Of a DNA stretch of 64,000 nt, positions 10,306 through 21,942 are shown one piece after another. A model generated the notes under the pieces. That model saw only the letters and a program-made list of their open reading frames with translations. It had not been told where the DNA came from and searched no databases. The stretch is from Tanypteryx hageni (taxonomy: Eukaryota; Arthropoda; Insecta; Odonata; Petaluridae). Location of the stretch: the NCBI GenBank assembly GCA_028673005.1, contig CM054115.1:60390907-60454906 (forward strand). Direction: 5' to 3'. The position numbers and the translations under genes are program-made. Within the stretch, counting starts at the first letter, position 1; every line of letters starts with the position of its first letter.

Positions 10306-12810
10306 GTGAGTTTCATAATTATTTTCCATTATGTATTCTATTCATTTCATCATATGATAAATTGATTGATGTTGGAAAAGAAGAAGGTTTTTGCCAGTGA
10401 TTATTTTATTGGTTATACTTCGTTTTTTCTGAAGGTTGTGGATATCTGATTATTTGAATATTATACTACACAGAAAGGAGAGAAATTAGTTCATGAATTT
10501 ATGACCCTGTTAAAAGTTATTTTTCTGAACCCTAATTGTTTAAAAGCATATCACCTCGATTAAATAATACATTTATCAGTCAATTCTGATAACATTTTTA
10601 ATATCCCCAGACTAGAGGAACATATTTTTAAAATTCCCTATGTTACAAAAGAATTGTCTTGTATATAAAATTTAGAACGAACGTAATACTCAGCATGCAC
10701 ATAGTTAAAGCTGTCAGATATGAAGCTCCTGTAGTTCTTATTTTTATGAGTTATCATTGCTGAAATATTCGCATTAATTTAATACTAATGAAGGTACATA
10801 AAATAATTATTAGCTCCAAATTGTGGCACGGTGTTTTGGTTTATTCTAACGTCGCCAATTTATAATGCATTACATTAAAGGGCTACTCAACGATACATTT
10901 CAAATGGTACCATTTTTACTTTAATTTATTTCCCTTTGTTCGGATGTCATAACAGATTATGCTGAATATATAGCCAATTATATAATAATTCTAAACGAAA
11001 ATCAAAATCGATTTCACGTCCACCAGATGGTAACCCGTATTCTTTTCCTCGACACGCTCGTCATTCTTGCCGATACGCAACTTTATATTTAACGTCCGTT
11101 CCTCCTTTCAATTTCTCTTCGAAAGCCATTTCCGTACGTTAATAAGAATTCCGAAATAAACCATCCGTGTATCTATCCATTTATTTCTACAGTATTATTT
11201 TATACTCGCTTTTCTTCGGAAAATCTTGATCTCCTGAAAAGAAAAATCCCTTTCTTTCAATACCATTCAGTCCTAACCCTCCATTTCCTCTCTCTCTCTC
11301 TGGGCTTAAATTTTCTCTCTGTATTTTTTATTCCTCTTCTTTCCCCCTCCTCCTCTACTTGCGTCTCACCCTATTCCTCTCTGGGGTTGGATTTAAGAAA
11401 GGATTCGACAGGTTCAATCTCCAAAAAGAAAGATTTTCTTGTTTTTTATCGTTTCTCGTCTTGCATTTTGTCTGCTTTGCCCAATTCGTATTTTTTCCCT
11501 CTTTCTCTAGGAATACCTATGTAGTAACCAATTTTTATGGCCTTATTATGTCTTTCCATTCACCTGCGTTAATTACATCCTCGTGCTGGTTTTATTTTAC
11601 TTTTGCCTTTTTTTGTCTATTCGTTGGTCGTTCTTTTTAAACTGCTCTCTTCTTTCTCTCTATTCTGGCATCCAAATTCCAAACGAATTCTTTCATCTCT
11701 CTTTCTTTCTTAGATACTTAATTTTAAAATCTGTTTCCTTTCGCTGTCTTATTCCTCTCACTTTCATCTCACCATGTCTTCTCCCCGGTGTTCGTCTCTC
11801 CTTTCATCTATTCCTATTACTGTTTGGCGTATTATATTATCATCCGCGCTAATATATTTCTCCCATTACTTTCCATGTCATTCAAAACATTTCCTAGTCG
11901 CATTTTATACTTTCCAAATGGAGGCAATGAATTAATAAAGATCTCTTTCCGAATTAGTTTTCCGCCTAACCTTTCGACATACTTTCATCTACCCTCCTCT
12001 ACTGTTATCTCTTTTCTACCTTTTCCACCTTTTTAAGCGAAATTTTAACCAGTTATATTTTCAATTCTCTTTCACAATCTTCTGTGCCCTTTTCTACCAC
12101 TATTTCCCTAATTAAAGTAATAACTCGGTAATGTTTACTAAAAATCTCATTTATAAACCTTTTGGACCTTCAAAACTATCTTTTTCTTCTCCTTTACTTG
12201 TCCGTGTTTTTTTTCTTTCTTCGTCTTGCCCTTATTCTCCTTCGCTTACTCTCTCCGCCTCCCTCTTTCTCTCTATCTATACCCGTCTAGCTCCAATCTC
12301 CCTCTCTCCTGACTTAACTACTCTCAACCTAATCCCTCTAAAATCTTATTCCATGCTCTAAGAATAGTTGAAATATTTATAGAAGGGATTTGGGCGCGGA
12401 ACTGGCAAAAAAGAGGAAGGGGTTAAACTTGCTACGCTTCCGGCGTCCGCAGTTTTATTGGCTCCGAACAATAGTGAATTTATCATGAGTCACAGTCTTT
12501 ATTTTATTCGATGCTAATCCGATTTGAGTATCTGGTTCTCTAATACGCAGGGACGAAATTGCCGAATAATATTTCACATGGAACGGTAGGTATAGGACTC
12601 TCACTATTTTTTTCGATGAATTTGTTAAAATCTTCGACTAATGTTAAGTCGAATAGATCTGGGATAAAAATGTGAGAATCTTGAGCTCATAAGGCAGTCA
12701 TAAACAAAATAATGTTAACGTCTAGAAAGCTATATGATTCAGCAGCGAATAAATACGTTTTATTTTTTGTGTTAACTATAACGAAGATTGCATTTTTGTA
12801 AACATTTTAC
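10306..12810. other. Intron-like DNA including a T/C-rich block
   Basis: This follows the Kazal exon donor and is most simply its downstream intron. From about 11280 to 12330 the plus strand is rich in T and C, with ctctctct runs near 11290. The F/S/L/P-rich frames in it are composition artefacts. No further cysteine-patterned exon was found on the plus strand. Confidence 0.5.
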
Positions 12811-12999
12811 CTGAAAATATACATTTACGTTGAGCCATGTCATCTTGTGTTGTAAAGAATTGTGATTTCAATCCAAAACAACCTTGAGCAAATGCAGAAT
12901 AATGATTTGCTATAGTATCAAGAGAGTACAAAAGAACGCTATTATAGCGCCATAGAGCCTCAAAGGGGTAATCTTTCTTAGGATCACGTGCGCCATAAA

Positions 13000-14466
13000 T
13001 AAGGTGACCAGACATCCCGATTTCGGCGGGACAGTCTCGCTTTTGAGCAACATGTCCCCCTGTCCCCCAAAAACTTTAGGGGACGCAAAATTGTCCCGCT
13101 TTTGGATATATTGATGATAATGTCCCGATTATTCAAATATTTTACAACAAATGGAACATAAGATAAAGCAATTCACAACAACGAATTAAATAACATAAGA
13201 CAATTAAAGATGCATAAATAATAACAGATAATGAAACAAAAATAATAATTATTATAATACTAATCAGTCTCGTCCACAACAAAGCGGACGACGCAGATCA
13301 CCAATTGCCCATGATGCAGCTTTCACATTGGCTAATAGCATTTCGCAGATATCAAAACAAATGACGACATAATTAATTGGAATTCCCCTTATTCAAACGT
13401 ATCGTAAAGTTCGTATGGTATCGGCCTAGATGGCATCTCACCGTCTATGTCTGATTCAGTTTGAGGAGTTTGGAATGCACCTAAGATACCAAAACTTGGT
13501 GGAACTATTCACTCATTTCAAAGACGGAGATGTCAGCCACCAACAAATGTCTGAATTAATTCAGTTTATATTATGTCTCCCTGGAACTAATTATTCTGTA
13601 GAACGTGCTTTCTCACAAATGAATAAGTTGTGGACACATGAAAAATCGCAACTCAAAGTGTTAACCCTCAAGTTCATACTAGTGACAAAAATAAATTTCA
13701 ACCAAACCTGTTTGGAATTCTATATACGAGTACATACTCTGAATTCCACTCCTGAGTTACTAAAGAAGATTTCATCCAGTGAAATATACGAAAATTAAAG
13801 GTAGCTGTTAACTGGGTAAATTACTTGACTGGCTTTGGAGAATTTCCTTCGCTTATATTTCTATATTAATTATACTGATTTTTAATATATGGCAGATCGA
13901 TTATTCATTTTTGGCTGTGTAAACAATACGCGTCCCTTTTAAATTAAAAATTACTTAAGGAAGATTATAGGTTATATTAAAAGGGTCTAAAAATATATAT
14001 TAAAGGATGATATAATAATTTATTATGTTTGGAGTTAGAAATTCGCGAGCAAGTTGGAGAAATTTAGAAAAGACATTGTTCTTGAAATTTCTTTGGTTGC
14101 GTGCACTCCTCTAAGAAAAAAAATTGCTTAAGTAAAATCACACTATATTATAAATGTTAAAACATTGGAAGAATAGTTCACTAGTTAATTTAAATGCATA
14201 ATGCTAACATTTCTCTTTATTTTTTTAATTTTTAGATCCCTTAATGTAGAAGAATTTTCCTTATGTAAATTTTAATTTACAAGGGGGGACCGACTGATTA
14301 CACGCAACTCTTTTTTCCATTTTTGTGAATTTGTGTAGAACTCCGTAAGACGTCTCAATTTATCGGAATTAGCAGCTGAACTGTAGTCGGTAGCCGTAAA
14401 TTTCCTACACTCCAGGGGCAAACAGATTTTGTCCCGCTTTGGTTGATTTGAAATCTGGTCACTTTC
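13000..14466 (+). mobile_element. hAT transposon, internally deleted, with perfect 8-bp target duplication
   Basis: The element starts TAAGGTGACCAGA and ends TCTGGTCACTTTC, inverted ends that agree at 11 of 13 positions. They match the GTGACCAGA-type termini of a widespread hAT group. GCCATAAA flanks both sides (12992-12999 and 14467-14474), the 8-bp duplication expected of hAT. Subterminal gtcccgctttgg wording occurs near both ends. At 1467 bp it is about half the usual autonomous length and retains only the last part of a transposase at 13430-13798. Confidence 0.92.
13430..13798 (+). pseudogene. hAT transposase C-terminal fragment
   Basis: This open frame of about 122 codons contains LPGTNYSVERAFSQMNKLWT, the conserved start of the hAT dimerisation domain (P-x-x-x-x-x-V-E-R-x-F-S). 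The following KFILVTKINFNQTCLEFY is like the helix that ends hAT proteins of the general ZBED/ZMYM type. The BED zinc finger and most of the RNase H-like catalytic core are missing from the element. No natural start codon context is evident, so it is a relic inside the deleted element and would not make a working transposase. Confidence 0.8.
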
Positions 14467-14839
14467 GCCATAAAGCTGTTGTGATAAATCAAAATAAATA
14501 ATTTGCTGTTATTATACCATAAATACTTTATATCAGAGCAATATTAATAGCTATACTAAAACATTTTGGCCATAGTTATAATAATTATAGTTTTAACTTC
14601 CTTTAATAAGATCGGAAATGCATTTAAAAGGGAAAATTATCATTCTTTGTGTTTGAGAATTGTTGGTGAGTTCGTACTAATTCACAATTTCAACAAAATT
14701 AATTTGTTACATCTAACTGAATTAACTCGACTTCGAGAAAAATTACTTCTTTAAATTAAATAATCGAGATTCTCTATATTATACTTATGCAGTAACTATA
14801 TAATTTTATGTTTGTGTAAGCAAGTATGTGTAAGCGGAT

Positions 14840-14855
14840 GTAACGTCGACGTTAC
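14840..14855. repeat. 16-bp perfect palindrome
   Basis: GTAACGTCGACGTTAC reads identically on both strands. It lies in a CpG-richer patch that is otherwise AT-rich and is followed by ctcttgttgagaataaaaag. The latter resembles a retrotransposon polyadenylation region, but no LTR pair could be found. Function unknown. Confidence 0.6.
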
Positions 14856-15125
14856 CGAGAGTGAGCTGGCTCTTGTTGAGAATAAAAAGTTCTATAGATT
14901 AGCCGTAATAGAGATGTGAAAAATCAAGAGAGAGCAATTGCTGAATGCATCTTAAGGAACAACGAAAGTTTGAAAGTTACTTAGCGTTGGAGTAAAGTGG
15001 GTTACATTGCAGTTAGGAGACGGAAAATATAGAATCGGTGGCAACAAGAGGTTGGAGGAAACCTAGAGGATGCTTACCAGATTTCGCAGCGCCGCTGTGG
15101 GCGTTGAAGTGACACACCGCAGAAA

Positions 15126-15127
<2 letters not shown>

Positions 15128-15186
<59 letters not shown>

Positions 15187-15203
15187 CACACACACACACA
15201 CAA
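15128..15203. repeat. (TA)n-(CA)n compound microsatellite
   Basis: An uninterrupted TA run of over 50 bp passes into a CA run. The YIYIYI and VCVCVC reading frames here come from this repeat and are not genes. Confidence 0.97.
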
Positions 15204-16250
15204 ACTTACAGAATCGTTCTCGTCACTGTATATATGGTCAGTACCAACGATTATCAAATCAGAGTCCCTTCATATTTCTTCTCTTCAGGATTTCATTGGA
15301 TTCATTGGATTTCATCGCATCTATATCAGTTATTCGATTGAAACAAAGAGTCGTATCTCACCAAGGATAAAGTTCATGGGAAATTGAGGACGTTTTAGAT
15401 CCCCAGCCCGTCGGTCTCTTAGCGTTTATACATAATTTCTTTTTCTTCCAATTTCTCATCACTTGATAGCATGAGTATGAGAAAAAGGCTCTGGAGATAA
15501 CGCTTCAGAAATTCGTATCTTGGACTTGATGTTTGACTTTTTTCTATTGGATAACAAAAATGTATCCTTCATAATTTTGGATTTTAAGAAAAGATTCGTC
15601 TTGGAAGAAAGGATAGAATCGAAGTTTACGAGAAAGTTAGCTTGGGTCGTTATTTGCAATGTCAAAAAGGAAACGTTTTTCTGTGTATGCCTATTTCGTC
15701 ATTAACTATTCTCACACTTTAACTGTTAAGTAGGAGGGAAAAAGTGATCATTTAAAAATAATATCGTCATCGAAAATATTTGAAAAATTGCATAGAATCC
15801 AAAATTTTCTTATAAAGCAATGAAATTTTTAAGGGATTATTGACACACAGAGAGCTTTTTCTTCTTCATTTATCCTGAAATAGCGATTCGTTAACTTGAT
15901 CTAAAATTATGAGTACATGAACGATTACTTTATTGTATTGCTACCAGCACTCCTTTATAAAATTCCTTTTTATTTTATTTTGAAGTTTTCAAATAAGTCC
16001 TCGAACCATTTTTATTTCATTTAAATTATTTGGTACTTATTTTTTAATTCTTCTCACGTGATCACTCACGACGAAATATTAGCTTTCCATTTCATTTTTT
16101 TAATATAACTAACAGAATTTAATTTTCAATTTTTTCATTGATTTTTCCGTCGATTTTGTTTGTTTCCATTTAATTTTCGTGATTTTTTATTTTCCCATTC
16201 CCTTTCTTGATTTTTTTGTTAGTTTTCCTTTTCGTTCTTTCGTTTCACAG

Positions 16251-16378
16251 GTGGCTCCACCACCGGCCACCACAGAGGATGAGGGAGGATCCCCCGTAGA
16301 GGGCGTGGTCATATCCTTTCGGTGCGATGAAGAACTCTCATGTCATCTAAGAACGGTTTTAGTTAGTGAATTTTTGAT
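16251..16378 (+). CDS. Candidate exon, P/T/E-rich (uncertain)
   Basis: A strong acceptor (a long T/C tract ending cgtttcacag at 16250) precedes a GC-rich segment. In frame 0 it reads VAPPPATTEDEGGSPVEGVV, a plausible linker of an extracellular protein. The other two frames hit stops quickly. No good donor follows: GTAGAG near 16299 and GTTAGT near 16361 are weak, so the end is a guess. The Kazal exon donor is phase 1 and this acceptor needs phase 0, so the two cannot be joined directly. It could follow a phase-0 exon such as 6054-6086, belong to another transcript, or be a cryptic exon. Confidence 0.3.
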
Positions 16379-16459
16379 TAGGCTGAGTTTATTGATGGGA
16401 TACATGACATTATTCTCATTGTTCTTAAAACTATATTGTAGCTTCATATTAAAATGAGT

Positions 16460-17940
16460 TTGTAATATTCTGCAATTGCTACTCGGGTGGTGGTGCATTT
16501 TATACAAATTAAAATACTTTTATGAGACAACTAACATTCATAGTGGACTATATCAATCAATATACTTACGGTTAGAATGGCTACTTTCAAGAGGTAATTA
16601 AATAAAATGAGGATTGATTTGGGTTTTTCAATTTAGGATTTAAAAAATATATTGTTCTGTTTGGGGAGGTTGAATTGAAAATTTTACGTCATTTTTCGAC
16701 CATTAGTTTTAATTCATTACTTTTATGATTATTTTCATATATCATTGATGTTTTATATTACTGTGCATGATTATTCAATATTAACATGCCAACAGGGTTG
16801 CGATTTTTATCCTTTTAATGAAATCATGTTAATTCAAAGGAATCTGCTTGTATGTTTGGGTTGGATTTTAAAGAATTTAATAAAGCGATTTAAAGTTTGA
16901 AACAATGTTCAGTTTCTTAAAAGTGTCTAATTGCTAGCCCTAATTGTACCACATCCGCTTATGACCATAAAAAGTAGATTTTTCATGCACGCAAATATAA
17001 CTGTGAACAAAAACGTACATCCGCTTCAGCGGGAGAGGGGAGATGGAGACAAGCTCAAACTGTATCATTTCAAGGTGAAAAAGTCTCTCTCTGCATAGAC
17101 GATACATATCAATTATCTTGAAGCTATTACGAAGATACGAATACAGAAGTTTCCTCATTTTAAGATTTCAGTCGCGTTCTGTTATGTCGTCTAGACGAAA
17201 GTAAAGGAGAAAAAGAATGAGTCGCAAGGAAAAGAAACATTTTCGCGGAAGTCTTAGAATTGTGGGTCTCTAGATGTCAGTGCCACTTCTGTAACAACTG
17301 CGCCCCCTCTTGCTTCCATACAAACGTCTGCTATATCCCTCCTTCATCTCCTCGCAGACACCCTTTTCAAACCCTCGCCCTCTCGTATTTACTTCAAGGA
17401 TGGGAAAGGAGGATGAGAAGTGGAACTTCTTTCTCTCCTTCCATGTTACAGTGCCACTGGCACTCTCGAAGCAGCAAGGAAACTCATCTCCCTCGCCTCT
17501 TGCACAATCGAAAGAATTTATCGCGCGCCCTTATATTCCTCGACCTAACAAGAGCGCACTCGACTTAATCCCTCTCTCCTCCTCCTCCCAGATCCCTGGC
17601 AGCGCGCTTTCCCTCCCTCTCTTTCTCCTTTTGTTTCTTTATAAACCCGTGCGATATTTTGCACGGTTAGCAGAAACGGATTTCGAGCCATCCCGTATTT
17701 ATTATACAGTGCTTCCGAGAAATACCGGGAGGTTTGATAGGATGCACGTTATACCGCGTCATATAAGACCTTCCGCGGCATAAAAGAGCAAGCTACCATT
17801 GACTCGATGCGTTATGTTATTACCACAATATTCTTTGTTTTTGTTTATTTTATTTCGAGTAAGAGCGTATATAAAAAATATTGTAATGAATGTTAGCGAT
17901 GCAGTGGATTTACTTTCAACTTTATTATGGATGATAAGAA
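16460..17940. other. AT-rich DNA, then a C/T-rich patch
   Basis: 16460-17200 is AT-rich without features. 17280-17640 is richer in C and T. The overlapping frames there look like composition artefacts. No splice-bounded exon is evident. Confidence 0.4.
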
Positions 17941-17947
17941 GTAAGAC

Positions 17948-18285
17948 CCGCGTTATATCCTATGTTTGTATGGAATTTCTAGCTAATCAACATCTTGGAC
18001 TATTATAGCCATAACATCTTCCACACCAGACACACAGAAGGGAGGAGGGAATCCTGGTGCCGTAATTAGCCTACTCTTTACGAAGAGCACCAAAGGAACC
18101 AACTGCTTAACGTCCCTTCCGAAGGACTGAGCACTGACTTACGCGGTATCCTCAAACCACGCAAGTGGGGGACGGGACGATTCCAGGTTGAAAAAGCCTG
18201 GCCTCCGCCAGATTCGAACCCGGGACCGTTACGTGGAAGGCCAACACACTTGTCACTCCACAACCGCAACCTCCGCGTTATATCC
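17948..18285 (-). repeat. tRNA-derived SINE, copy 2, with 13-bp target duplication
   Basis: The SINE runs on the minus strand from 18272 (head) to 17961 (tail). CCGCGTTATATCC flanks it exactly on both sides (17948-17960 and 18273-18285), a clear retroposition footprint. The head has a gttgtggagtgac A-box region and a GGGTTCGAATCTGG B box. The body shares ccttcggaagggacgttaag and the agagtaggctaat segment with copy 1. The tail ends in catacaaacat rather than poly-A. The perfect duplication suggests a younger insertion than copy 1. Confidence 0.93.
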
Positions 18286-18555
18286 GAATCGGCGGTATAA
18301 AGGACGGCGTTGTAACCGGGAAGTGCTGTAATTAGACCGGAGATGTGAGGCTCCATTATTAAACTTTGGATTGAGATGTTTTGTTTTCAATATTTTTTTC
18401 TGAATCCGATATCTGTGTATTTCATTTTTCTATAACTCGTGTTAAACGTTAAGGATAATTTTCATAATTTCATATGAAGTGATTATTCGTTGGGACTCAA
18501 GAGTGTCCCAGCACAAAAAAATGTATTTTATCCTAAAGAAAATTATTTCCTTTTA

Positions 18556-18795
18556 CAGTAGAGTCTGGATTATCCGGGCCCCGTTGATCCGAGCTTCCGT
18601 GTTAACCGAGGTGGCCCCCTCTAAATATATACATTCTTGTTTTTAGCTTGCGGTCCAGGTAACAGGTTATTTACCATACGTAAATCATAACCCCTCACGA
18701 TTTCAGTCTTCAGTTGATGCATAGTGTAAGATTCACGAAGCATACTGCTGCATTCAGCCGAAACAAGGTATGTAGCCGAGACATGGTCCTCTCGA
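18556..18795 (+). mobile_element. pogo/Tigger-like terminal fragment
   Basis: TA is followed by CAGTAGAGTCTGGATTATCC, the hallmark start of pogo/Tigger elements of the Tc1/mariner superfamily. Further GATCCG and TTAACCGAGG blocks lie inside. Later wording such as gaagcatactgctgcattc could be transposase-derived, but no frame is open. The right end was not found; the neighbouring hAT may have inserted into it or replaced it. Confidence 0.6.
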
Positions 18796-18925
18796 CAGAG
18801 GCTCGAATCGTCGAGTCAGTCGTCGATAGGGATACGAAATCGAAACGAAAGAATCGATACCTTACTCATATGATGTATAGAATGAAAAGTATCGGTACCA
18901 CAAAAGTATCGAGCCGGAAGTAGCG

Positions 18926-19135
18926 ATATGAGTAAGTATCGAATCGGAACAATTGAAAGTATTACATTAATGGAATATAAATAAAGGCTCATAGGTCTAT
19001 GAGTAGTTATCGAATCAAAACAAGCAAAAGAATACATTTATTGAACATAAGAAAAGGCACATTCATCTATGAGTAGGAATCGAATCAAAACAACTAAAAA
19101 TATTATATTTATTGAAAAAATTAAGGCACATTCTT
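18926..19135 (-). repeat. Three diverged tandem units of about 70 bp at a hAT 3' end
   Basis: Units begin at about 18926, 18999 and 19069 with atgagta(a/g)(g/t)(t/a)atcgaatc, continue through a poly-A/T-rich middle, and end ggc(a/t)ca(t/c). They lie just past the end of the transposase frame, where hAT elements often hold subterminal repeats that bind transposase. That role is an inference. Confidence 0.7.
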
Positions 19136-19151
19136 CAAAGTACAATATAAT

Positions 19152-20370
19152 CTACACCTCCCACTCTTCCTCTGTGTAATCTCCCAAAAACATGAGCTTT
19201 TCCAGGCGGCTTCTCGTTAACCGATTCCTGGTTTGCGTTACGGTTGCCCCCACCTTAGAAAAGAGACGATCTGCAGGCACCGATGTGGCAGGAATTGTCA
19301 AGTATGCTCGTGCGAGCTTGTAAAGATTGGGGAAAACACCCTTCATATCTTCCCAGGTCTTCAAAGGATCAGAGGAGAAAGGAAAAACTGGATTTCATAA
19401 ATACACAGACAGATCATCTCTTTCCTCAAAGGTATTTTTTTCTTTTTTTGCTTGCCATGGGCCAATACTTTGTGGTGGCTCCAAAAGTCATACTCGGATT
19501 CTGTATTCGGAGTAGAATCACTGTCTGTGTCACTGCTTGATGCCTCACTTCTAATCAAGGAACGGATATTAGATTGAGCCTTTGCACAAGCCCTGATATA
19601 AATAAAATGCATGTTTTTAAATCGCGGATCTAATAAATTGGATATAGCTAACAGATGAGACTCCGCAATATGAGCGAACCTGTGATTAATTTTGCTCAGC
19701 AGTGTTTCTTTTACCTGTCTAACAACGTCATTTTCCGCAGTAATTCCAATAGATTGCAACTGCTTTTAAGCAATGGATAAGTGGAATCACTTTGCTCAGC
19801 ATTACAAATTTTTCCCCCCCAATCTCCTTGGTAATGTATACCAATGGTTGAAGCAACTTCAACATATGTTTCACAGTGTCAAGCTCAACGGAAGTTAATG
19901 CTAATGGAGCCTTCGGGTTTTCAAGGTGAATCTCATGTACAAATTTTGACAAGGAAATGTATCTTTCTAACATATAATACACAGAATTCCATCTTGTGCT
20001 TACATCTAAAATGAACTTAAGAGGGGTTTTATTGACTTCTATCTGTTTAGCACGAAGCAAGTCACTATTTATAACACTTCTTCGAAAAAACTTCCCAACC
20101 TGTCTTACCTGGCTAGTGATTTTTTTGTACATTTTCCATAGATGTTACCTTTTCTACCACCAAATGAAGCGTGTGTGCAAAACGGAAGGTGTTTTCCCTT
20201 GCCGAGAAACATGTTAACTGCACCAACAATACTGGAAGCGTTATCAGTGACTGCACATACTGCCTTACTTTTGGGGATAGAATACTTCGTGCTTCAAGTT
20301 GCTCACAAATGTTGACTGATGTATGTCTCTCCGTGAGCTCCTTGGTTGCAACCCTCCTTTTTTCATCACA
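19152..20370 (-). pseudogene. ZBED-like hAT transposase, frameshifted
   Basis: Successive minus-strand frames show landmarks in the right order. ELTERHTSVNICEQL lies near 20340, AVTDNASSIVGAVNMFLGKG near 20240, LDVSTRWNS near 20005, LLDPRFK near 19620 and KIPLRKE near 19430. YLTIPATSVPADRLFSKVG near 19290 begins the dimerisation domain and TRNRLTRSRLEKLMFL follows. These are the RNase H-like core and C-terminal domain of hAT transposases. Frameshifts near 20265, 20185, 19750 and 19370 break the protein, so it is dead. The downstream stop after EEEWEV marks the natural C-terminus. Confidence 0.88.
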
Positions 20371-21410
20371 ACCTTTCTTCCCTCATCCGCATCTACCATT
20401 TAAAGAAAGAATTTATTCGCGCAGTGCATAACCGCGAATCCCTTCTATCCGAAGCAAATCTTCATTTTCATTTCCAAGTCTCACCACCGATGCCAGAAGA
20501 GCACTGCAGTCGCGCATCCGGTTTTCTTCCCCCTTTTTCCGCTTCTTTAATTTCCCAGAAGGCGCCAAAGTCGCCCGCAGTCACGTGTGCCATATCCTCA
20601 CCGGCGCGTTTTCCGCGTCTGCGAAAATGGTTGGGGAAACCACATCCACCCCCTTAGCTCTAGTCTTCCTCCCACCCCATAGCTCTCTCTAGCAATTGCC
20701 CTAGTGGAGTAGATTTTTACTCTATTCTCCGAGTCGCGCACAAGGTCCCGGGCACGTTCCGGAGAGGGGGGGAGGAATCCTATTCGGAAGAAGGGCGGAG
20801 CATTAAAAGGGGGCGGGGTTAACTGGGTCAACCATTATCATGCGACGCGTGATTGGAATGCGAAGGCAGAAAATCCGATTCTCACCACGGCGATAGAGGG
20901 AGTCCCTTTCGCGTCGGTGTTAGGACAAGGGAGCCTAAAAATGGCAACGGTGAGCGAGCGCTATCATCGCAACGTTGCCGCGCCTCCCAGACTTTTGATT
21001 GGGGACTTGTTCGTTAATATTTCGAAAGGCCGACAGAGGGTAATTAATACCGCCAGCTAAATTGGACGGGCAAAGTGAAATTGCTATTTTTCCCCTCCCT
21101 TAGCCCGCTCGGAGCGTTAGCAATTCCCAAAGGGAACTTGTTCCTCGACTGTAGATTTTTGAATCGTCTGGTGAAATAGCGTTATAGGGCTATTAAATCG
21201 AGAAAAACGATACATTAGATCTATCCAAAGAAGGCAGAGGAAATCTCCAATGCGTAATGATCTATTGAGGCTATGAAGTTGTTTGTTGATTCAGAATTCT
21301 TAGAGTTTAATAAAGTTTAACATTTTTGAAAATATTTTTATTCTAAAGTTATCTATCGGTCTTTATTCCAGAATGCTTAATACGATAAAAGAAAAGCTGC
21401 TTTGCTTAGA
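20371..21410. other. GC-richer stretch without a supported gene
   Basis: 20480-21130 is noticeably more GC- and CpG-rich than the window average. Frames on both strands are short and lack domain-like patterns. It could include a promoter or an unrecognised exon, but I cannot point to one. Confidence 0.35.
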
Positions 21411-21500
21411 TTAGAGGTGGACAAACTACTGCCCGCGAGAATATTTGATGCGGCCCGTGAAACCACCATGCAAGGTGACCGAGAAATTTAAAACGCATTA
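21411..21500 (+). mobile_element. hAT-type 5' terminal fragment
   Basis: ttagaggtggacaaactact followed by gcccgcgag and gcggcccgtgaa matches the common AGGTGG-CAAACT-GC-GGCCCG opening of many non-autonomous hAT elements. The other end was not identified and no target duplication could be tested. Confidence 0.4.
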
Positions 21501-21942
21501 TTTCAGTCCTTAAAACAAAAATTATATCCGAAAAACTTGAACCCCTTTACTAATGATATCATAACGCTAAAATAATATTTTAAAATGACATTCACTAATA
21601 AGATCTCATTTAGTTTCTTGGTTATTGTCCGATGTGAACACTAATGCACTTTTTTTTTATGAAGGTTGCCCTACGCTGGCATATATTGAAGAAATGAAAC
21701 AGACAGTAAAAAACCACGATTGATTCAAATGCCGACGACCGCTCTCGGGAAAAGGACACATCAAAATGGTATGAACGAAAATCTCGCGAAAAAAAAGGGT
21801 TTCGAGCGAAATTGGATAAAACGATTCCACCGGTCGAACCGAACGACGTCGTAAGTGCTTCGCACCATTAAAGGACTTTCCTTTGCGTAACGCACGACCG
21901 CTTCCCTCCCCTGAATCGATCCAGGGGGTAAACGACGAAGAA

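Larger units (their letters stand above)
12811..14505 (-). pseudogene. Unidentified exon split by a hAT insertion
   Basis: If the hAT at 13000-14466 and one copy of its target duplication are set aside, the minus strand has a continuous 220-nt open segment: 31 nt at 14505-14475, then 189 nt at 12999-12811. It starts after CAG in a context with a poor pyrimidine tract, and ends at TCAG|GTAAAATG, a good donor. The 73 codons have balanced, protein-like composition (for example YGARDPKKDYPFEALWRY and FFTTQDDMAQRKCIFS) and stay in frame across the empty site. An in-frame stop lies just upstream of the acceptor, as expected at an exon edge. I do not recognise the family. With the element in place the exon is broken, so this is a pseudogene, an inactivated duplicate, or an exon skipped in this allele. 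Confidence 0.5.
18796..20370 (-). mobile_element. 5'-truncated ZBED-type hAT element
   Basis: The degraded transposase on the minus strand (20370 to 19152) is followed by three diverged 70-bp tandem units and a possible terminus, cagaggctcgaatcg, near 18796. No BED finger coding lies beyond about 20370, where similarity stops, so the 5' part is lost. Target duplications could not be tested because one end is missing. Confidence 0.7.

Noticed and set aside
9985..10400. Other frames over the Kazal exon on both strands
   Set aside because: They are shadows of a GC-rich exon. Only the frame with the ten ordered cysteines and matched splice phases is credible.
10305..16251. Direct splice from the Kazal exon to the candidate exon at 16251
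   Set aside because: A phase-1 donor joined to this acceptor gives a stop within about ten codons.
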